Source: Halobacteriovorax sp. GB3 | Lineage (GTDB): Bacteria > Bdellovibrionota > Bacteriovoracia > Bacteriovoracales > Bacteriovoracaceae | Direction: 5' to 3' | Assembly: GCF_028649655.1 (NCBI RefSeq) | Contig: NZ_JAQSLN010000001.1 | Span: forward strand, 248,001-312,000 | DNA: 64,000 nucleotides | Part shown: piece after piece, positions 25,429 to 33,999 of the stretch | Layout: each line of letters opens with the position of its first letter | Position numbering within the stretch: the first letter of the stretch is position 1 | Program-made: the position numbers and the translations under genes | Notes under the pieces: generated by a model | What the model was told of the DNA's origin: nothing | What the model saw: the letters and a program-made list of their open reading frames with translations, nothing else | Databases searched by the model: none

Positions 25429-25539
25429 GACTGTCTCCTTGAAATCATTCTAACTTAGGTTTTCTATTTGTCATAGGATTAACCGAACGCAAAGGGGTTC
25501 CGCCTTCGAATTGGCCACCAGAGCTGTTAAGCTAAGTTC

Positions 25540-25713
25540 ATGATAGAATTTAAAAACAAAAAGACAGAAGAAAAAGAAGTTAAATCAGGTTTAGAAAAAG
25601 AAATGGAGCTTTTAAAACGCCGTCGTAAGGAATTCGAAAAGCCTGAGCCTAAAAATCCACTTTCCTTTTTAAGAAAAAGTCTCTTAGAAGACTCATGCCT
25701 TTCGAAATTATAA
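25540..25713 (+). CDS. small basic/acidic helical protein (57 residues)
   Basis: The short frame runs MIEFKNKKTEEKEVKS... to ...SFLRKSLLEDSCLSKL and stops at 25711-25713. It is dense in Lys and Glu with one predicted long helix and a PEPKNPLSF linker. Codon choice resembles the neighbours, and it fills a gap that would otherwise be empty, but no good ribosome binding site is visible. It ends 8 bases before the convergent gene. Function unknown. Confidence 0.5.
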   Translation: MIEFKNKKTEEKEVKSGLEKEMELLKRRRKEFEKPEPKNPLSFLRKSLLEDSCLSKL

Positions 25714-25721
25714 TCGCATTA

Positions 25722-26168
25722 TTATAGGTAACATGTTGGAATCGCTACTTCTTCTACGTAGGCATTCCAACTTGCACGCCAGTGGTTGATATCGGCATTA
25801 ATTCCAAAAACTTGGAAAATCCATTCAACTTCTCTTAGTGTGTTGCCTTGTCTTACTGGAATTGAACGATCTCCACGTGATTGGTAGAGTTCGACGACGA
25901 TCTTAGGAGTGTGTTTAAACGCTTCCTTGTCAGCAAAAATATCGCGACAAGCGTCTTTTCCATTTAATTTGATATCAGCAATGATCTCTGCACGATCATC
26001 ATCAGATTGTTTGATATTTGATAATTCAAAGTTCAGCTTTCCCTCGGTTTTATCATGAATCTTTTTAAAGATCGTGTTTAGTGATTTCTCATTGAGAATA
26101 AATGCCGTTTCAGTGGCAAAGCTTTGATTCATTAGTACACAGAGTACGAGTCCCATTAGTAGTCTCAT
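25722..26168 (-). CDS. exported protein of unknown function
   Basis: This 148-residue protein has a signal peptide (MRLLMGLVLCVLMNQSFA). The mature domain has two Cys (GKDACRDIF and the C-terminal PTCYL), probably a disulfide. The frame extends to 26261, but AGGAAG immediately upstream of 26168 and the signal peptide fix the start there. No family recognised. Confidence 0.6.
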   Translation of the reverse strand: MRLLMGLVLCVLMNQSFATETAFILNEKSLNTIFKKIHDKTEGKLNFELSNIKQSDDDRAEIIADIKLNGKDACRDIFADKEAFKHTPKIVVELYQSRGDRSIPVRQGNTLREVEWIFQVFGINADINHWRASWNAYVEEVAIPTCYL

Positions 26169-26329
26169 GTTTCTTCCTTTTTTAGGTTTTTTAGGTAGGT
26201 CTATTGTCTCTGCTATAAAATAATGTTCATTTGATTTGTAAGAACTACTGAGGGTGTTCATTTCTTATACATATCTTAAGTTATTGAAATCTATTGCCAA
26301 GAGAGTCAAAGCTTCATTAAAATTTAAGC

Positions 26330-27418
26330 ATGAAAACAATGATCTTATCTATGACACTCTTTATTTCACTACTAACTCATGCTGATTCGGCATTTACGGC
26401 GAGCTCAAAATATCAATTGACCACCATTTTGGATGTGAAGGGAGTCATTTGGGGCCTCGATTTTTTAAATGAAAATGAGTTTCTTTATACGATTCGTGAT
26501 GAAGGAAAACTCTATCACTACAATATGAGAACTAAGAAGTCTCAACTGATCTATTCTCCAAAAGTTTATTCAAGTGGACAGGGCGGACTTCTCGATGTTG
26601 TCGTTTTAAAAAATGGTGAAATGACCTGGGTCTATTTAACAATGAGTATAGAGGAAAAAGGTCTCGCGACAACGGCACTTGTTCGTGGACAGTGGAAGAA
26701 GGACTCACTTGAAAATACAAAGAAAATCTTTGTGGCAAAAGTTTCAAGTGATACGACTCGCCACTTTGGCTCTCGAGTAGTTGTTGATGGAGATCAATTA
26801 TTCATGACAATCGGAGATAGGGGAGAGAGAGACTTTGCTCAAAAACTCACTCATCACAATGGTAAAATTCTTCGCTTAACTTTAGATGGAAAGGCCTTTA
26901 GTGGAAATCCATTTTCAAAAACTAAGGGTGCCCTCCCTGAGATTTGGAGCTATGGACATCGCAATCCACAGGGGATTGCCATGGACAGAGAATCGAAAAC
27001 TCTCTATAGCTGTGAGTTTGGACCAAGAGGAGGGGATGAGCTAAACCTCATCTCTAAGGGAAAAAATTATGGCTGGCCACTTATAACTTATGGCCGAGAG
27101 TACTGGGGTCCTTCAATTGGAACTTTTGAAAAAGAGGGGCTTGAGCAACCTCTGGCCTATTGGACGCCAAGTATTTCTCCCTCTGGGCTTGAACTTTACA
27201 GTGGAGATAAAATCCCTGAGTGGAAAGGCGATCTCTTTTTGGCCAATCTAAGTTCGAGGCATATAAGAAGAGTATCAATTAAGAAGGGGAAAGTGATCGA
27301 GCAGGAAAGCCTTTTTAACGATCTTAAAGAGAGAATTCGACAGGTTCGAACAGGGCCTGATGGTGCTCTTTACTTTTCAACTGACAGTGGAAAGATTATT
27401 CAGGTTTTAAAGAAATAA
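26330..27418 (+). CDS. PQQ-dependent soluble aldose sugar dehydrogenase-like protein
   Basis: This 362-residue protein has a signal peptide (MKTMILSMTLFISLLTHA) and the GSDH six-bladed beta-propeller signatures: WGLDFLNENEF, SGQGGLLDVV, SYGHRNPQGIAMD, CEFGPRGGDELNLI and NYGWPLITYGREYWG. The family oxidises aldoses in the periplasm with PQQ as cofactor. No PQQ synthesis genes lie in this window, so activity may depend on genes elsewhere or on external PQQ. It ends at a bidirectional terminator. Confidence 0.9.
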   Translation: MKTMILSMTLFISLLTHADSAFTASSKYQLTTILDVKGVIWGLDFLNENEFLYTIRDEGKLYHYNMRTKKSQLIYSPKVYSSGQGGLLDVVVLKNGEMTWVYLTMSIEEKGLATTALVRGQWKKDSLENTKKIFVAKVSSDTTRHFGSRVVVDGDQLFMTIGDRGERDFAQKLTHHNGKILRLTLDGKAFSGNPFSKTKGALPEIWSYGHRNPQGIAMDRESKTLYSCEFGPRGGDELNLISKGKNYGWPLITYGREYWGPSIGTFEKEGLEQPLAYWTPSISPSGLELYSGDKIPEWKGDLFLANLSSRHIRRVSIKKGKVIEQESLFNDLKERIRQVRTGPDGALYFSTDSGKIIQVLKK

Positions 27419-27419
27419 A

Positions 27420-27449
27420 AAAGGCTCCCATAAGGAGCCTTTATTTTTT
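27420..27449. terminator. bidirectional intrinsic terminator
   Basis: AAAGGCTCC (27420-27428) and GGAGCCTTT (27434-27442) form a perfect 9-bp stem with loop CATAA. A-rich sequence on the left and T-rich sequence on the right give it a T-tail in both directions. It separates the convergent sugar dehydrogenase and serine protease genes. Confidence 0.92.
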
Positions 27450-28213
27450 TAGAGTTGCTTTTCCCATTCAAGGCAGCTTCGAACAGCTTCACGAAAGATA
27501 TCATTCTTAAAGAGAATCGTTCCCATATTTCCAGAAGTCCCACTTTGACGACAACCTCCATGAGTGTGAATCCCAATAATCTTTTGTGATTGTTCATGAA
27601 TAATACTTGAGCCCGAATTACCACCCATCGTATCCACCCGATATTCAAAATAAGACTTATTAAACCATTTTCCCATTTTGATAATTTCACCAGTGTGAGT
27701 CTGTTGAATAAAGGCCTTGTCGCGATTTTCAGTGTCGTGACCATGACCAGTAATACGAATGATATCTCCTACTTCACCGTAGGGCTCAAGATGAACACCA
27801 TAGTGACCTTGAACTTCTCCTGGATATTTACCCGTGATTTCATTCTTTTCAATTTTAATCACGGCCCAGTCATTTCCCGCGCCCTGATCTTTGTAGCGAA
27901 GATAATCTTTTGAACGCAAGTATGTATCTTCTGGAGCTGAGGCAACTGGCAGGCCTTCATTATTTTCTGGCACATTAAAAGAGAGCTTCTCGAGTGCTCC
28001 AACACAGTGTCCTGCACTGACAGCACAAGATTTTCCAATCATTGTAACGGTACAACCAACAAGTTGACCTTTACTTGAGGCCCTCGCGATTTTCGGGTTG
28101 TAAGAAGGAATGCGATCATCATTCATCCCGCAGATCGTTTTATCATTGGCAAAAGTGTTTGCACCAGCAAGAGCACTACTTGCTAGTAAAAGAGTATAAA
28201 AGAAATGTTTCAT
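27449..28213 (-). CDS. exported trypsin-like serine protease
   Basis: This 254-residue protein has a signal peptide (MKHFFYTLLLASSALAGANTFA). The catalytic triad is visible as H69 (AVSAGHC), D115 (GNDWAVIKI) and S200 (GGNSGSSII). The DTMGGNSGSS context and CGMNDDR start resemble bacterial S1B/glutamyl-endopeptidase-like enzymes. Six Cys could pair as in chymotrypsin folds. Single gene; in a predator it could degrade prey protein, which is inference. Confidence 0.9.
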   Translation of the reverse strand: MKHFFYTLLLASSALAGANTFANDKTICGMNDDRIPSYNPKIARASSKGQLVGCTVTMIGKSCAVSAGHCVGALEKLSFNVPENNEGLPVASAPEDTYLRSKDYLRYKDQGAGNDWAVIKIEKNEITGKYPGEVQGHYGVHLEPYGEVGDIIRITGHGHDTENRDKAFIQQTHTGEIIKMGKWFNKSYFEYRVDTMGGNSGSSIIHEQSQKIIGIHTHGGCRQSGTSGNMGTILFKNDIFREAVRSCLEWEKQL

Positions 28214-28385
28214 CCTAAATCCTTGGATAGTTTTGTTTCTTTTAATTATTGAATGTCGGAGAGCACTCCGTCAATTTTTGATCGAAGATGATAGAATATG
28301 TTAATTAAGAAATCTTTTTACTTTCATTCGCAATTATCAGGTATCATGTATTTTTATGAATCGCTCTTAACTAAGTGGAGCTTTT

Positions 28386-29156
28386 TTGAATATCCAAATA
28401 AAATTTACAATTAAACTAAAAGAAAATAATGATAAGGTGTACTCGCAATTTCTTGTTGAGTTTGAACAATTTCTTTTTCCCACTAATTCGGCGCGTATTT
28501 TTACAGTACATACACCTTCTACTGAAGTTAACTTTCTAGAAGATTCAAATGAAGTTGAATGTCGACTTTTCCTAGAGGAACTAGAATGCCTCCATATTTA
28601 TTTTCTTCAATATCTTGTAAAAATCTGGGACAGTGAAATTTTCTATAAAGGCTCTAAAGTCGATGATTCAAAGCTCTTTACTTTCTTCATAGAGTCTCTA
28701 GGACATAATGATCATCCTGTTATTCTTGATCTCAAAGAAATCTATAAATTTAGTACAAGTGCTGTTGTTCATGATCCAAATTATCTAAGTGAAGATATCT
28801 TTGAAGCCTTTCCAATTATTAAAATAGGTGATCACAAATTTGAGACTTTTTACCATCCACTTCCTTGCTATAAAGGGGAAGCTTTTGAAAGATATCCTTT
28901 AGTTGCTGATGTTCATAATAAGAAGCTTCTTTCGCCAAATAGTCTAAAACTTTACGCTGAACTGGATTACATTGGTCGTGAAGGAAAAGGAATAGGTCGA
29001 ATTCTAGGAAGTTTTAAAAATTATTTCATTTTAGATTTTGGTGGAGTTAAAATTTTTTTTGATGGATTAGCGCATGAATTAAAAAGAGAAGATCTAAAAA
29101 TTGGTGCATTAGTCCAATGCGAATTTGATTTTCTCGGTTTAAAAAGTATTTTTTAG
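28386..29156 (+). CDS. cytoplasmic protein of unknown function
   Basis: This 256-residue protein has no signal peptide. It starts with TTG at 28386, supported by GGAG at 28377-28380. The last ~60 residues (GKGIGRILGSFKNYFILDFGGVKIFFD... GALVQCEFDFLGLKSIF) look like a small beta-barrel, perhaps OB-like, and the N-terminal half is mixed alpha/beta. No family recognised. It overlaps the convergent acyltransferase gene by four bases. Confidence 0.55.
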   Translation: MNIQIKFTIKLKENNDKVYSQFLVEFEQFLFPTNSARIFTVHTPSTEVNFLEDSNEVECRLFLEELECLHIYFLQYLVKIWDSEIFYKGSKVDDSKLFTFFIESLGHNDHPVILDLKEIYKFSTSAVVHDPNYLSEDIFEAFPIIKIGDHKFETFYHPLPCYKGEAFERYPLVADVHNKKLLSPNSLKLYAELDYIGREGKGIGRILGSFKNYFILDFGGVKIFFDGLAHELKREDLKIGALVQCEFDFLGLKSIF

Positions 29157-29956
29157 ATAACACTCTCATTAATTGCTTCAACAATCGGATAATAGTAAAG
29201 ATTGACCATCTCATAGCTTCTTTGCGCAAGTTCAGAGATCTCTTCATCTTTACTTGTAAAGATTTGAGCAGAAAGACTGAGGTGGGCCGTGATTTCATCT
29301 TGCTTTAATAGGTTCCAAAAATGAGGCAGAAAGCTCATGTCTCCATACCAGAATATTGTATCTCGATTAGAAACAGTGACGCTTTTTTGATTTAGCGAAG
29401 TGTAGTTAATTGTAATAGGAGTGATAGTAGACCCGCTATCAATAGCAGCCTTAAATAGAGGGCGCTTGAATCGCTTGATTTCCTCTCCATTAGTGCTCGT
29501 TGCTTCAGGGAAAATAATGACATTGAGACCTCCTTTAAGGGCATTTGTAATATCGACAATCTCATTGGAAAGATTTTTCTTCGACCTTCTTTCAACGTAG
29601 AGGCAGCCTCCAAGTTCACAAAGTTGACCGAGAAAAGGCATATTTCTCATTTCAATTGATGTTACAAAACAGCTAGGCCTAAATGCAGCAAGGATTAAGA
29701 TATCAACGTAAGAGAGGTGATTGGCCACGATCAGCTCTCCAGGGGTATCATCAATTTGATTAAAATAGTGTGGGGTATTGGATTTTATATTGATCATCCA
29801 AAGAAGAGCTTTTGCATGTAAAGAGAGAATCCTTGTTAAGGGAATTCTTGCTTTGTAGCGAGAGATCTTGGTTAGAAAAAGAAAAGGTAGCGTACTTATC
29901 CCATAGGAGAGTACTAAAAGAATAAAGCCTATAAAACGAACGCTCGCTTTTATCAT
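29153..29956 (-). CDS. olsA: 1-acylglycerol-phosphate-type acyltransferase (PlsC/OlsA-like)
   Basis: This 267-residue membrane-bound acyltransferase has the catalytic HX4D NHLSYVD (H80, D85), the acceptor-site FPEATSTNGE, and an N-terminal helix. In ornithine-lipid synthesis OlsA adds the second acyl chain to lyso-ornithine lipid. The assignment to OlsA rather than housekeeping PlsC rests on its 4-base overlap (ATGA) with the OlsB-like gene just upstream. Confidence 0.82.
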   Translation of the reverse strand: MIKASVRFIGFILLVLSYGISTLPFLFLTKISRYKARIPLTRILSLHAKALLWMINIKSNTPHYFNQIDDTPGELIVANHLSYVDILILAAFRPSCFVTSIEMRNMPFLGQLCELGGCLYVERRSKKNLSNEIVDITNALKGGLNVIIFPEATSTNGEEIKRFKRPLFKAAIDSGSTITPITINYTSLNQKSVTVSNRDTIFWYGDMSFLPHFWNLLKQDEITAHLSLSAQIFTSKDEEISELAQRSYEMVNLYYYPIVEAINESVI

Positions 29957-30789
29957 TTTGTAAAATACCTTCTTTTAAATCCTGAACTGACTTCCTTGAG
30001 ATTTAAAACCGTTAGAAAATCAATGCAGGCAAAATCATTATCAAGAGCTGGTAATCCCTCAATGCTTGCTCCCGCTACGATATAGCTTTTTAAAAGAGGC
30101 GGAAGAAGGTTTTTAACTTGCTCTGGGTTTTCTACTTCTAGTCCCTTGAAGTTCATTTTAAACTTTCCTATTGGGCGTATATTGAAATTATCTTCTAAAA
30201 GACTTTTCTCTTTTAAATAAAAACATAGATCAAAGGCCTTTTGTTTCTCTGTGATTTTTACGCTTGAGCAACCAAAGAGATAATCGGCCTGGACTTTCAT
30301 TGAGTATTGACCAATTCCTCGCCAAAGAAGATCAATGACGTTGCCATTTCTATGGCCCGCAGTGATACAGGCCCTTCCTAGTTCAACTTTGACACCTTCT
30401 TTTTCAAGAAAATTATCGAGGTTAAATTCACTTTGCGAATAGAAGTTGTGATGGAATTTTGAACAGATGACTCGGTAGGTTCCTACAATCGTCTCACTTT
30501 CTTTATCGATAATAATTAAGTGGTCACATCGATGATCGTATTCATCAACATCATAGATTTCATTTGTTTCACAGATATCTTGAAGAAAGTTCTCGTGGCG
30601 AAGTTTAAAGGCACCAATGAGTTCATCTAAAGATGTGGCCGTTTTAAGTCGATAATTTTTTGTTTCTAAGTCTAAAATGAGATGTGGTCGATAGGTGGCA
30701 AATCGCGGAGAAAGTCGAATTGAGTACTCTTCTATTGTATGTCCAAGACCTTCAAAAGCTTGAATTGAGTTAATTGTTAAAGTCGTCAT
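29953..30789 (-). CDS. olsB: ornithine N-acyltransferase (OlsB-like)
   Basis: This 278-residue GNAT-fold acyltransferase has DEYDHRCDHLIIID, IVGTYRVIC, VELGRACITAGHRNG and the C-terminal LPPLLKSYIVAGA... PALDNDFACIDFL, which match OlsB/haemolysin-like acyltransferases. OlsB moves a 3-hydroxyacyl chain from ACP to the alpha-amino group of ornithine, forming lyso-ornithine lipid. It overlaps olsA by four bases downstream and the M20 peptidase gene by 20 bases upstream, so the three form one operon. Confidence 0.82.
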   Translation of the reverse strand: MTTLTINSIQAFEGLGHTIEEYSIRLSPRFATYRPHLILDLETKNYRLKTATSLDELIGAFKLRHENFLQDICETNEIYDVDEYDHRCDHLIIIDKESETIVGTYRVICSKFHHNFYSQSEFNLDNFLEKEGVKVELGRACITAGHRNGNVIDLLWRGIGQYSMKVQADYLFGCSSVKITEKQKAFDLCFYLKEKSLLEDNFNIRPIGKFKMNFKGLEVENPEQVKNLLPPLLKSYIVAGASIEGLPALDNDFACIDFLTVLNLKEVSSGFKRRYFTK

Positions 30790-31999
30790 GGGATCTCCTT
30801 TCCTGTTTGGACTTTTCGTTGAGAGATACTAAGAAGTCCGATAGAGCTTGAGTCCTGCTCCATAGGGATTTTCTATCAATGTATTCCTCAGTTGTGTGTA
30901 GCTTTCCTCCAATGGGACCGAGCCCATCGAGAAGAAATTTATTTGGATGAGCAAAGTAATTGATATCAGCAGCACCACCTGCATGATTTAATGAAGGGCG
31001 GTGATATTCATATTTTTCAATTGCATTCAATAAAATCTGAGTCTCTTCAATGGATTGAGACTCGCTCATTGGTGGGCAATCATCTTCAATTGTGTAGATG
31101 AGCTGTCCCAACTTTTGAGAGTAAGGGCAGCTCACAGTTGTCTTTTGAATAATATCTTCAAAGGCCTTATGTAAAATTTCTCGGCATTCAAAACTTGAAA
31201 ACCGGGCATCAATTTTTGCAAAGGCCCTATCACAAATAGTATTAAAGCCCCCGTTTCCACCATGGAAACTTCCAACATTCATTCGCCTTTGATTTTCTTC
31301 ATCATTAAGAGAATGAATTTTTGAAATAATAAGACTTAAGTGGTGGGCCGCATTGATATAGTCATTTCCAAAGCGCCCAGAGTGGGCGGCAATTCCCGTT
31401 GCACAGAGATGGTACCAACGATTACCGCTTCTTTTATTGATGATGGAACCGTCCTGAAGAGCGGGCTCAAGGCCAAGGATATAGTCGGACTCTTTTCCCA
31501 TCCTAGAAAAGATCGTATGAAAACCAGTTGAACCCGTCTCTTCATTAGGTGAAATAACCACATTGAAATTGAGATGATATTTTTGATTGGATTGAAAAAA
31601 AAGATCTAGCGCTTTTAAGCAAAGAGTAACGCCTCCCTTATCATCCGCGACACCTGCTCCATGAATGAAGTGCTCACACTTTTTAAAAGGTGTCTTTTTT
31701 AGTGAGGCCACCACATCACTGTGAGCAATGAATGTAACAGTCTTATTGAGAGGGTGAGTGACTCTCTTTGCAATTAAGAGTGGCGCACTTTCAATTAAAG
31801 GATTTGAAATCATCTCAGTTTTAAAACTAAGTCTCTCAAACTCTTCTTTGAGTCGTAATTGTACCTTTTCAATCCCTTTAAGGTTCTTTACTTGTGAATC
31901 AATAGAGATGATCTCTTCCAAGAAATCTTCTCCAATGAAATCATTAAGGAAAAGGTCATTAGAAATCGGTGTGTGTGCTCTTTCTAAAATCAAATACAT
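30770..31999 (-). CDS. M20-family zinc peptidase/deacylase
   Basis: This 409-residue protein has metal ligands in TFIAHSDVV (His), GVADDKGGV (bridging Asp), PNEETGS (Glu) and a C-terminal GGKLHTTEEYI (His), with the dimerisation domain starting near GIAAHSGRFGNDY. It looks closest to the carboxypeptidase G2/ArgE-like group. No signal peptide. It overlaps olsB, and since M20 enzymes include acetylornithine deacetylase, supplying ornithine for the lipid is an attractive but unproven role. Confidence 0.85.
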   Translation of the reverse strand: MYLILERAHTPISNDLFLNDFIGEDFLEEIISIDSQVKNLKGIEKVQLRLKEEFERLSFKTEMISNPLIESAPLLIAKRVTHPLNKTVTFIAHSDVVASLKKTPFKKCEHFIHGAGVADDKGGVTLCLKALDLFFQSNQKYHLNFNVVISPNEETGSTGFHTIFSRMGKESDYILGLEPALQDGSIINKRSGNRWYHLCATGIAAHSGRFGNDYINAAHHLSLIISKIHSLNDEENQRRMNVGSFHGGNGGFNTICDRAFAKIDARFSSFECREILHKAFEDIIQKTTVSCPYSQKLGQLIYTIEDDCPPMSESQSIEETQILLNAIEKYEYHRPSLNHAGGAADINYFAHPNKFLLDGLGPIGGKLHTTEEYIDRKSLWSRTQALSDFLVSLNEKSKQERRSHDDFNN

Positions 32000-32086
32000 T
32001 CCTTATTAAATGTCTCTGATAATAATTAGAGCACAAAAATTGAGCTTTTTTTGTTATGAGTTGATGATCACTTTATTTAGATCTTG

Positions 32087-33112
32087 TTAGGCTTTTTTTA
32101 TTCCCATAATTGTTACTTCATTTTTATTAGCATTTAATTGCTTTAAAATAACATGGTAGGGAAGAGTTGGAATCTTCTCTTTAAATTCAGTTAAAACATC
32201 GTATCCATCGCTTCCTTGAAACTTAATCGTAAAAACAAATTGAGAGCAATGCTCACTAACAACCCAAGTATCAATTAATTCCAAAATTCTTTGAGGCGTA
32301 CAAATAATATCGGAAATCGCCCAATCAAGTGGCCTCTCTGTCTTATATTTGAAAGCATCGGCCTGAACAAATTCAACCATGGAATCGTTCATTAGGTCTT
32401 CTCGAAGTTCACTTCGATCGAGTGCAATAACTTTTGCGCCAGCTTGTCTTGCTATATAAGTCCATCCTCCCGGACAGGCTCCAAGATCGATGAGCGTTTC
32501 ATCTTTTAAGATGGGTCTTTCAAGGATGAGTTGAGCTTCAACAATTTTTTTGAAAGCACGCGATGGAGCTTTTTTATTGTCTTCAACATTATTAAAGCCT
32601 CCCACAAATGGAGAGAGAAGGCTTTTGTATTGAGGAAGATCTTTTTCTATGGTGATTGAAAGAACGACTTCACGACTTGGAAGAATCATAATTTGTACTA
32701 CAGAGCGATTGGCCTTCTTCTTTCTAGGGACGAAGATATTTTTCTTTCGAAGTTCTTTGATAATTTTTTCTTTAATGATTTCAGCGCGGCCAGTTTCTAG
32801 GACTCCGTACTTATTTGTTAAGCTAAAGACATCTAAGTTTATGGCCTCATTTTCTAGCGGTGCTTTGGCGATGAGTTCACTTGCTTCTTTTGCCTGTTTA
32901 GAGATTGATTCCTCTGTGAGCTTAGAAGTATTGATGAGGGCCGCTGTGGAAAAGGCAATATGAGTATCTTTTAAACTAATTTTGTCGTCGAGCTGGATGA
33001 CGGGGACACCACTGATTCTAGTGAGCTTCTCTTTAGAGCACTTGAGGGTTTCAAGAATTTCTTGTTCTAATGGTCCAACCCAATCCTTATTCTTAGCAAT
33101 AAAATAGTGCAA
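32087..33112 (-). CDS. RlmM-like 23S rRNA 2'-O-methyltransferase
   Basis: This 341-residue protein has an N-terminal THUMP-like region and a C-terminal FtsJ/RrmJ-type domain: motif I LIDLGACPGGWTYIA, ALDRSELRE, the catalytic Asp in LDWAISDI and Lys in FTIKFQG. E. coli RlmM modifies C2498 of 23S rRNA. The N-terminal half is quite divergent, so the exact target may differ. Single gene with an 87-base gap to the M20 gene. Confidence 0.78.
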   Translation of the reverse strand: MHYFIAKNKDWVGPLEQEILETLKCSKEKLTRISGVPVIQLDDKISLKDTHIAFSTAALINTSKLTEESISKQAKEASELIAKAPLENEAINLDVFSLTNKYGVLETGRAEIIKEKIIKELRKKNIFVPRKKKANRSVVQIMILPSREVVLSITIEKDLPQYKSLLSPFVGGFNNVEDNKKAPSRAFKKIVEAQLILERPILKDETLIDLGACPGGWTYIARQAGAKVIALDRSELREDLMNDSMVEFVQADAFKYKTERPLDWAISDIICTPQRILELIDTWVVSEHCSQFVFTIKFQGSDGYDVLTEFKEKIPTLPYHVILKQLNANKNEVTIMGIKKA

Positions 33113-33364
33113 AACTTCTCCCAGCTTTTATCTTGATCGATAGAGAAAACTTAACTGATTCGCCGCTTTTTTGCACGTACTAGGTAATGTCTATATGTGT
33201 CATCTTGTGCAGCGTAAGTGTATGAAATTACGATTGAAATCCAAGCGAAAAAGAGCCGATTTGGTGATAAATTTTCTCTATGGGGCGATAACTTTTAAAT
33301 ATTTCAAAGAGTCCGTGATTTCGGCGAATATAATTAACAAGATAATAACGCAAAGGAGTTATGA

Positions 33365-33931
33365 ATGAAAACTTTGATTAACACAACTGTGGAAGACTTT
33401 AGTGTACAAGCTTACCACAACGAAGACTTTAAAACAGTTACTCAGGAAGATCTAAAAGGTAAATGGTCTATCTTTTTCTTCTACCCAGCTGACTTTACTT
33501 TTGTTTGTCCAACTGAACTAGGTGACATGGCAGACAAGTATGAAGAGTTCCAAAAAATGGGTGTTGAAGTTTATTCAATTTCAACTGATACACACTTCAC
33601 ACACAAAGCATGGCATGACACATCAGATACAATCAAGAAGATCAAGTACCCAATGCTTGCTGACCCAACTGGTGCTCTAACTCGTGCATTTGGTGTTCAT
33701 ATTGAAGAAGAAGGTCTTGCTTACAGAGGGACTTTCCTAATGAACCCAGAAGGTCAAATTAAACTTGCTGAAATCCATGACAATGGAATCGGAAGAAATG
33801 CTGACGAACTTATGAGAAAAGTTCAAGCTGCTCAATTTATCGCTGAGCACCCTGATGAAGTATGTCCAGCTAAGTGGAAGCCAGGTGCGGAAACTCTTAA
33901 GCCAGGTCTTGATCTTGTAGGTAAGATTTAA
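33365..33931 (+). CDS. ahpC: alkyl hydroperoxide reductase AhpC (2-Cys peroxiredoxin)
   Basis: This 188-residue protein has peroxidatic Cys48 in ADFTFVCPTE and resolving Cys167 in EVCPAKW, both present. It reduces hydrogen peroxide and organic peroxides in the cytosol and is recycled by AhpF, encoded next. AAGGAG (33353-33358) fixes the start. The 252 bases upstream contain no other gene that I can support and presumably the promoter. A strong hairpin follows the stop. Confidence 0.97.
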   Translation: MKTLINTTVEDFSVQAYHNEDFKTVTQEDLKGKWSIFFFYPADFTFVCPTELGDMADKYEEFQKMGVEVYSISTDTHFTHKAWHDTSDTIKKIKYPMLADPTGALTRAFGVHIEEEGLAYRGTFLMNPEGQIKLAEIHDNGIGRNADELMRKVQAAQFIAEHPDEVCPAKWKPGAETLKPGLDLVGKI

Positions 33932-33959
33932 GAAGTACTTTTGAATAAAATGCAAATGA

Positions 33960-33985
33960 CTCAAGGCCTTCGGGCCTTGGGTTTT
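33960..33985 (+). terminator. UUCG-loop hairpin between ahpC and ahpF (attenuator)
   Basis: CAAGGCC (33962-33968) and GGCCTTG (33973-33979) pair around the very stable TTCG tetraloop. The stem extends by a G-U and a C-G pair to 33960/33981 and is followed by TTTT. It sits between the two genes and should stop or stabilise most ahpC mRNA, giving more AhpC than AhpF. Confidence 0.8.
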
Positions 33986-33999
33986 AAAAAGAGGTTTCT

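Noticed and set aside
25495-25527. tRNA-like GGTTC...TTCGAA...CCACCA stretch
   Set aside because: There is no acceptor stem or anticodon arm in the preceding 70 bases; the similarity is limited to short words.
28345-28413. 22-codon frame before the unknown gene at 28386
   Set aside because: No ribosome binding site of its own, and it overlaps the better supported TTG start.
33171-33368. 65-codon frame ahead of ahpC
   Set aside because: It begins with TTG without a ribosome binding site, has an unusual composition and runs into the ahpC start; this is more likely the ahpC promoter region.
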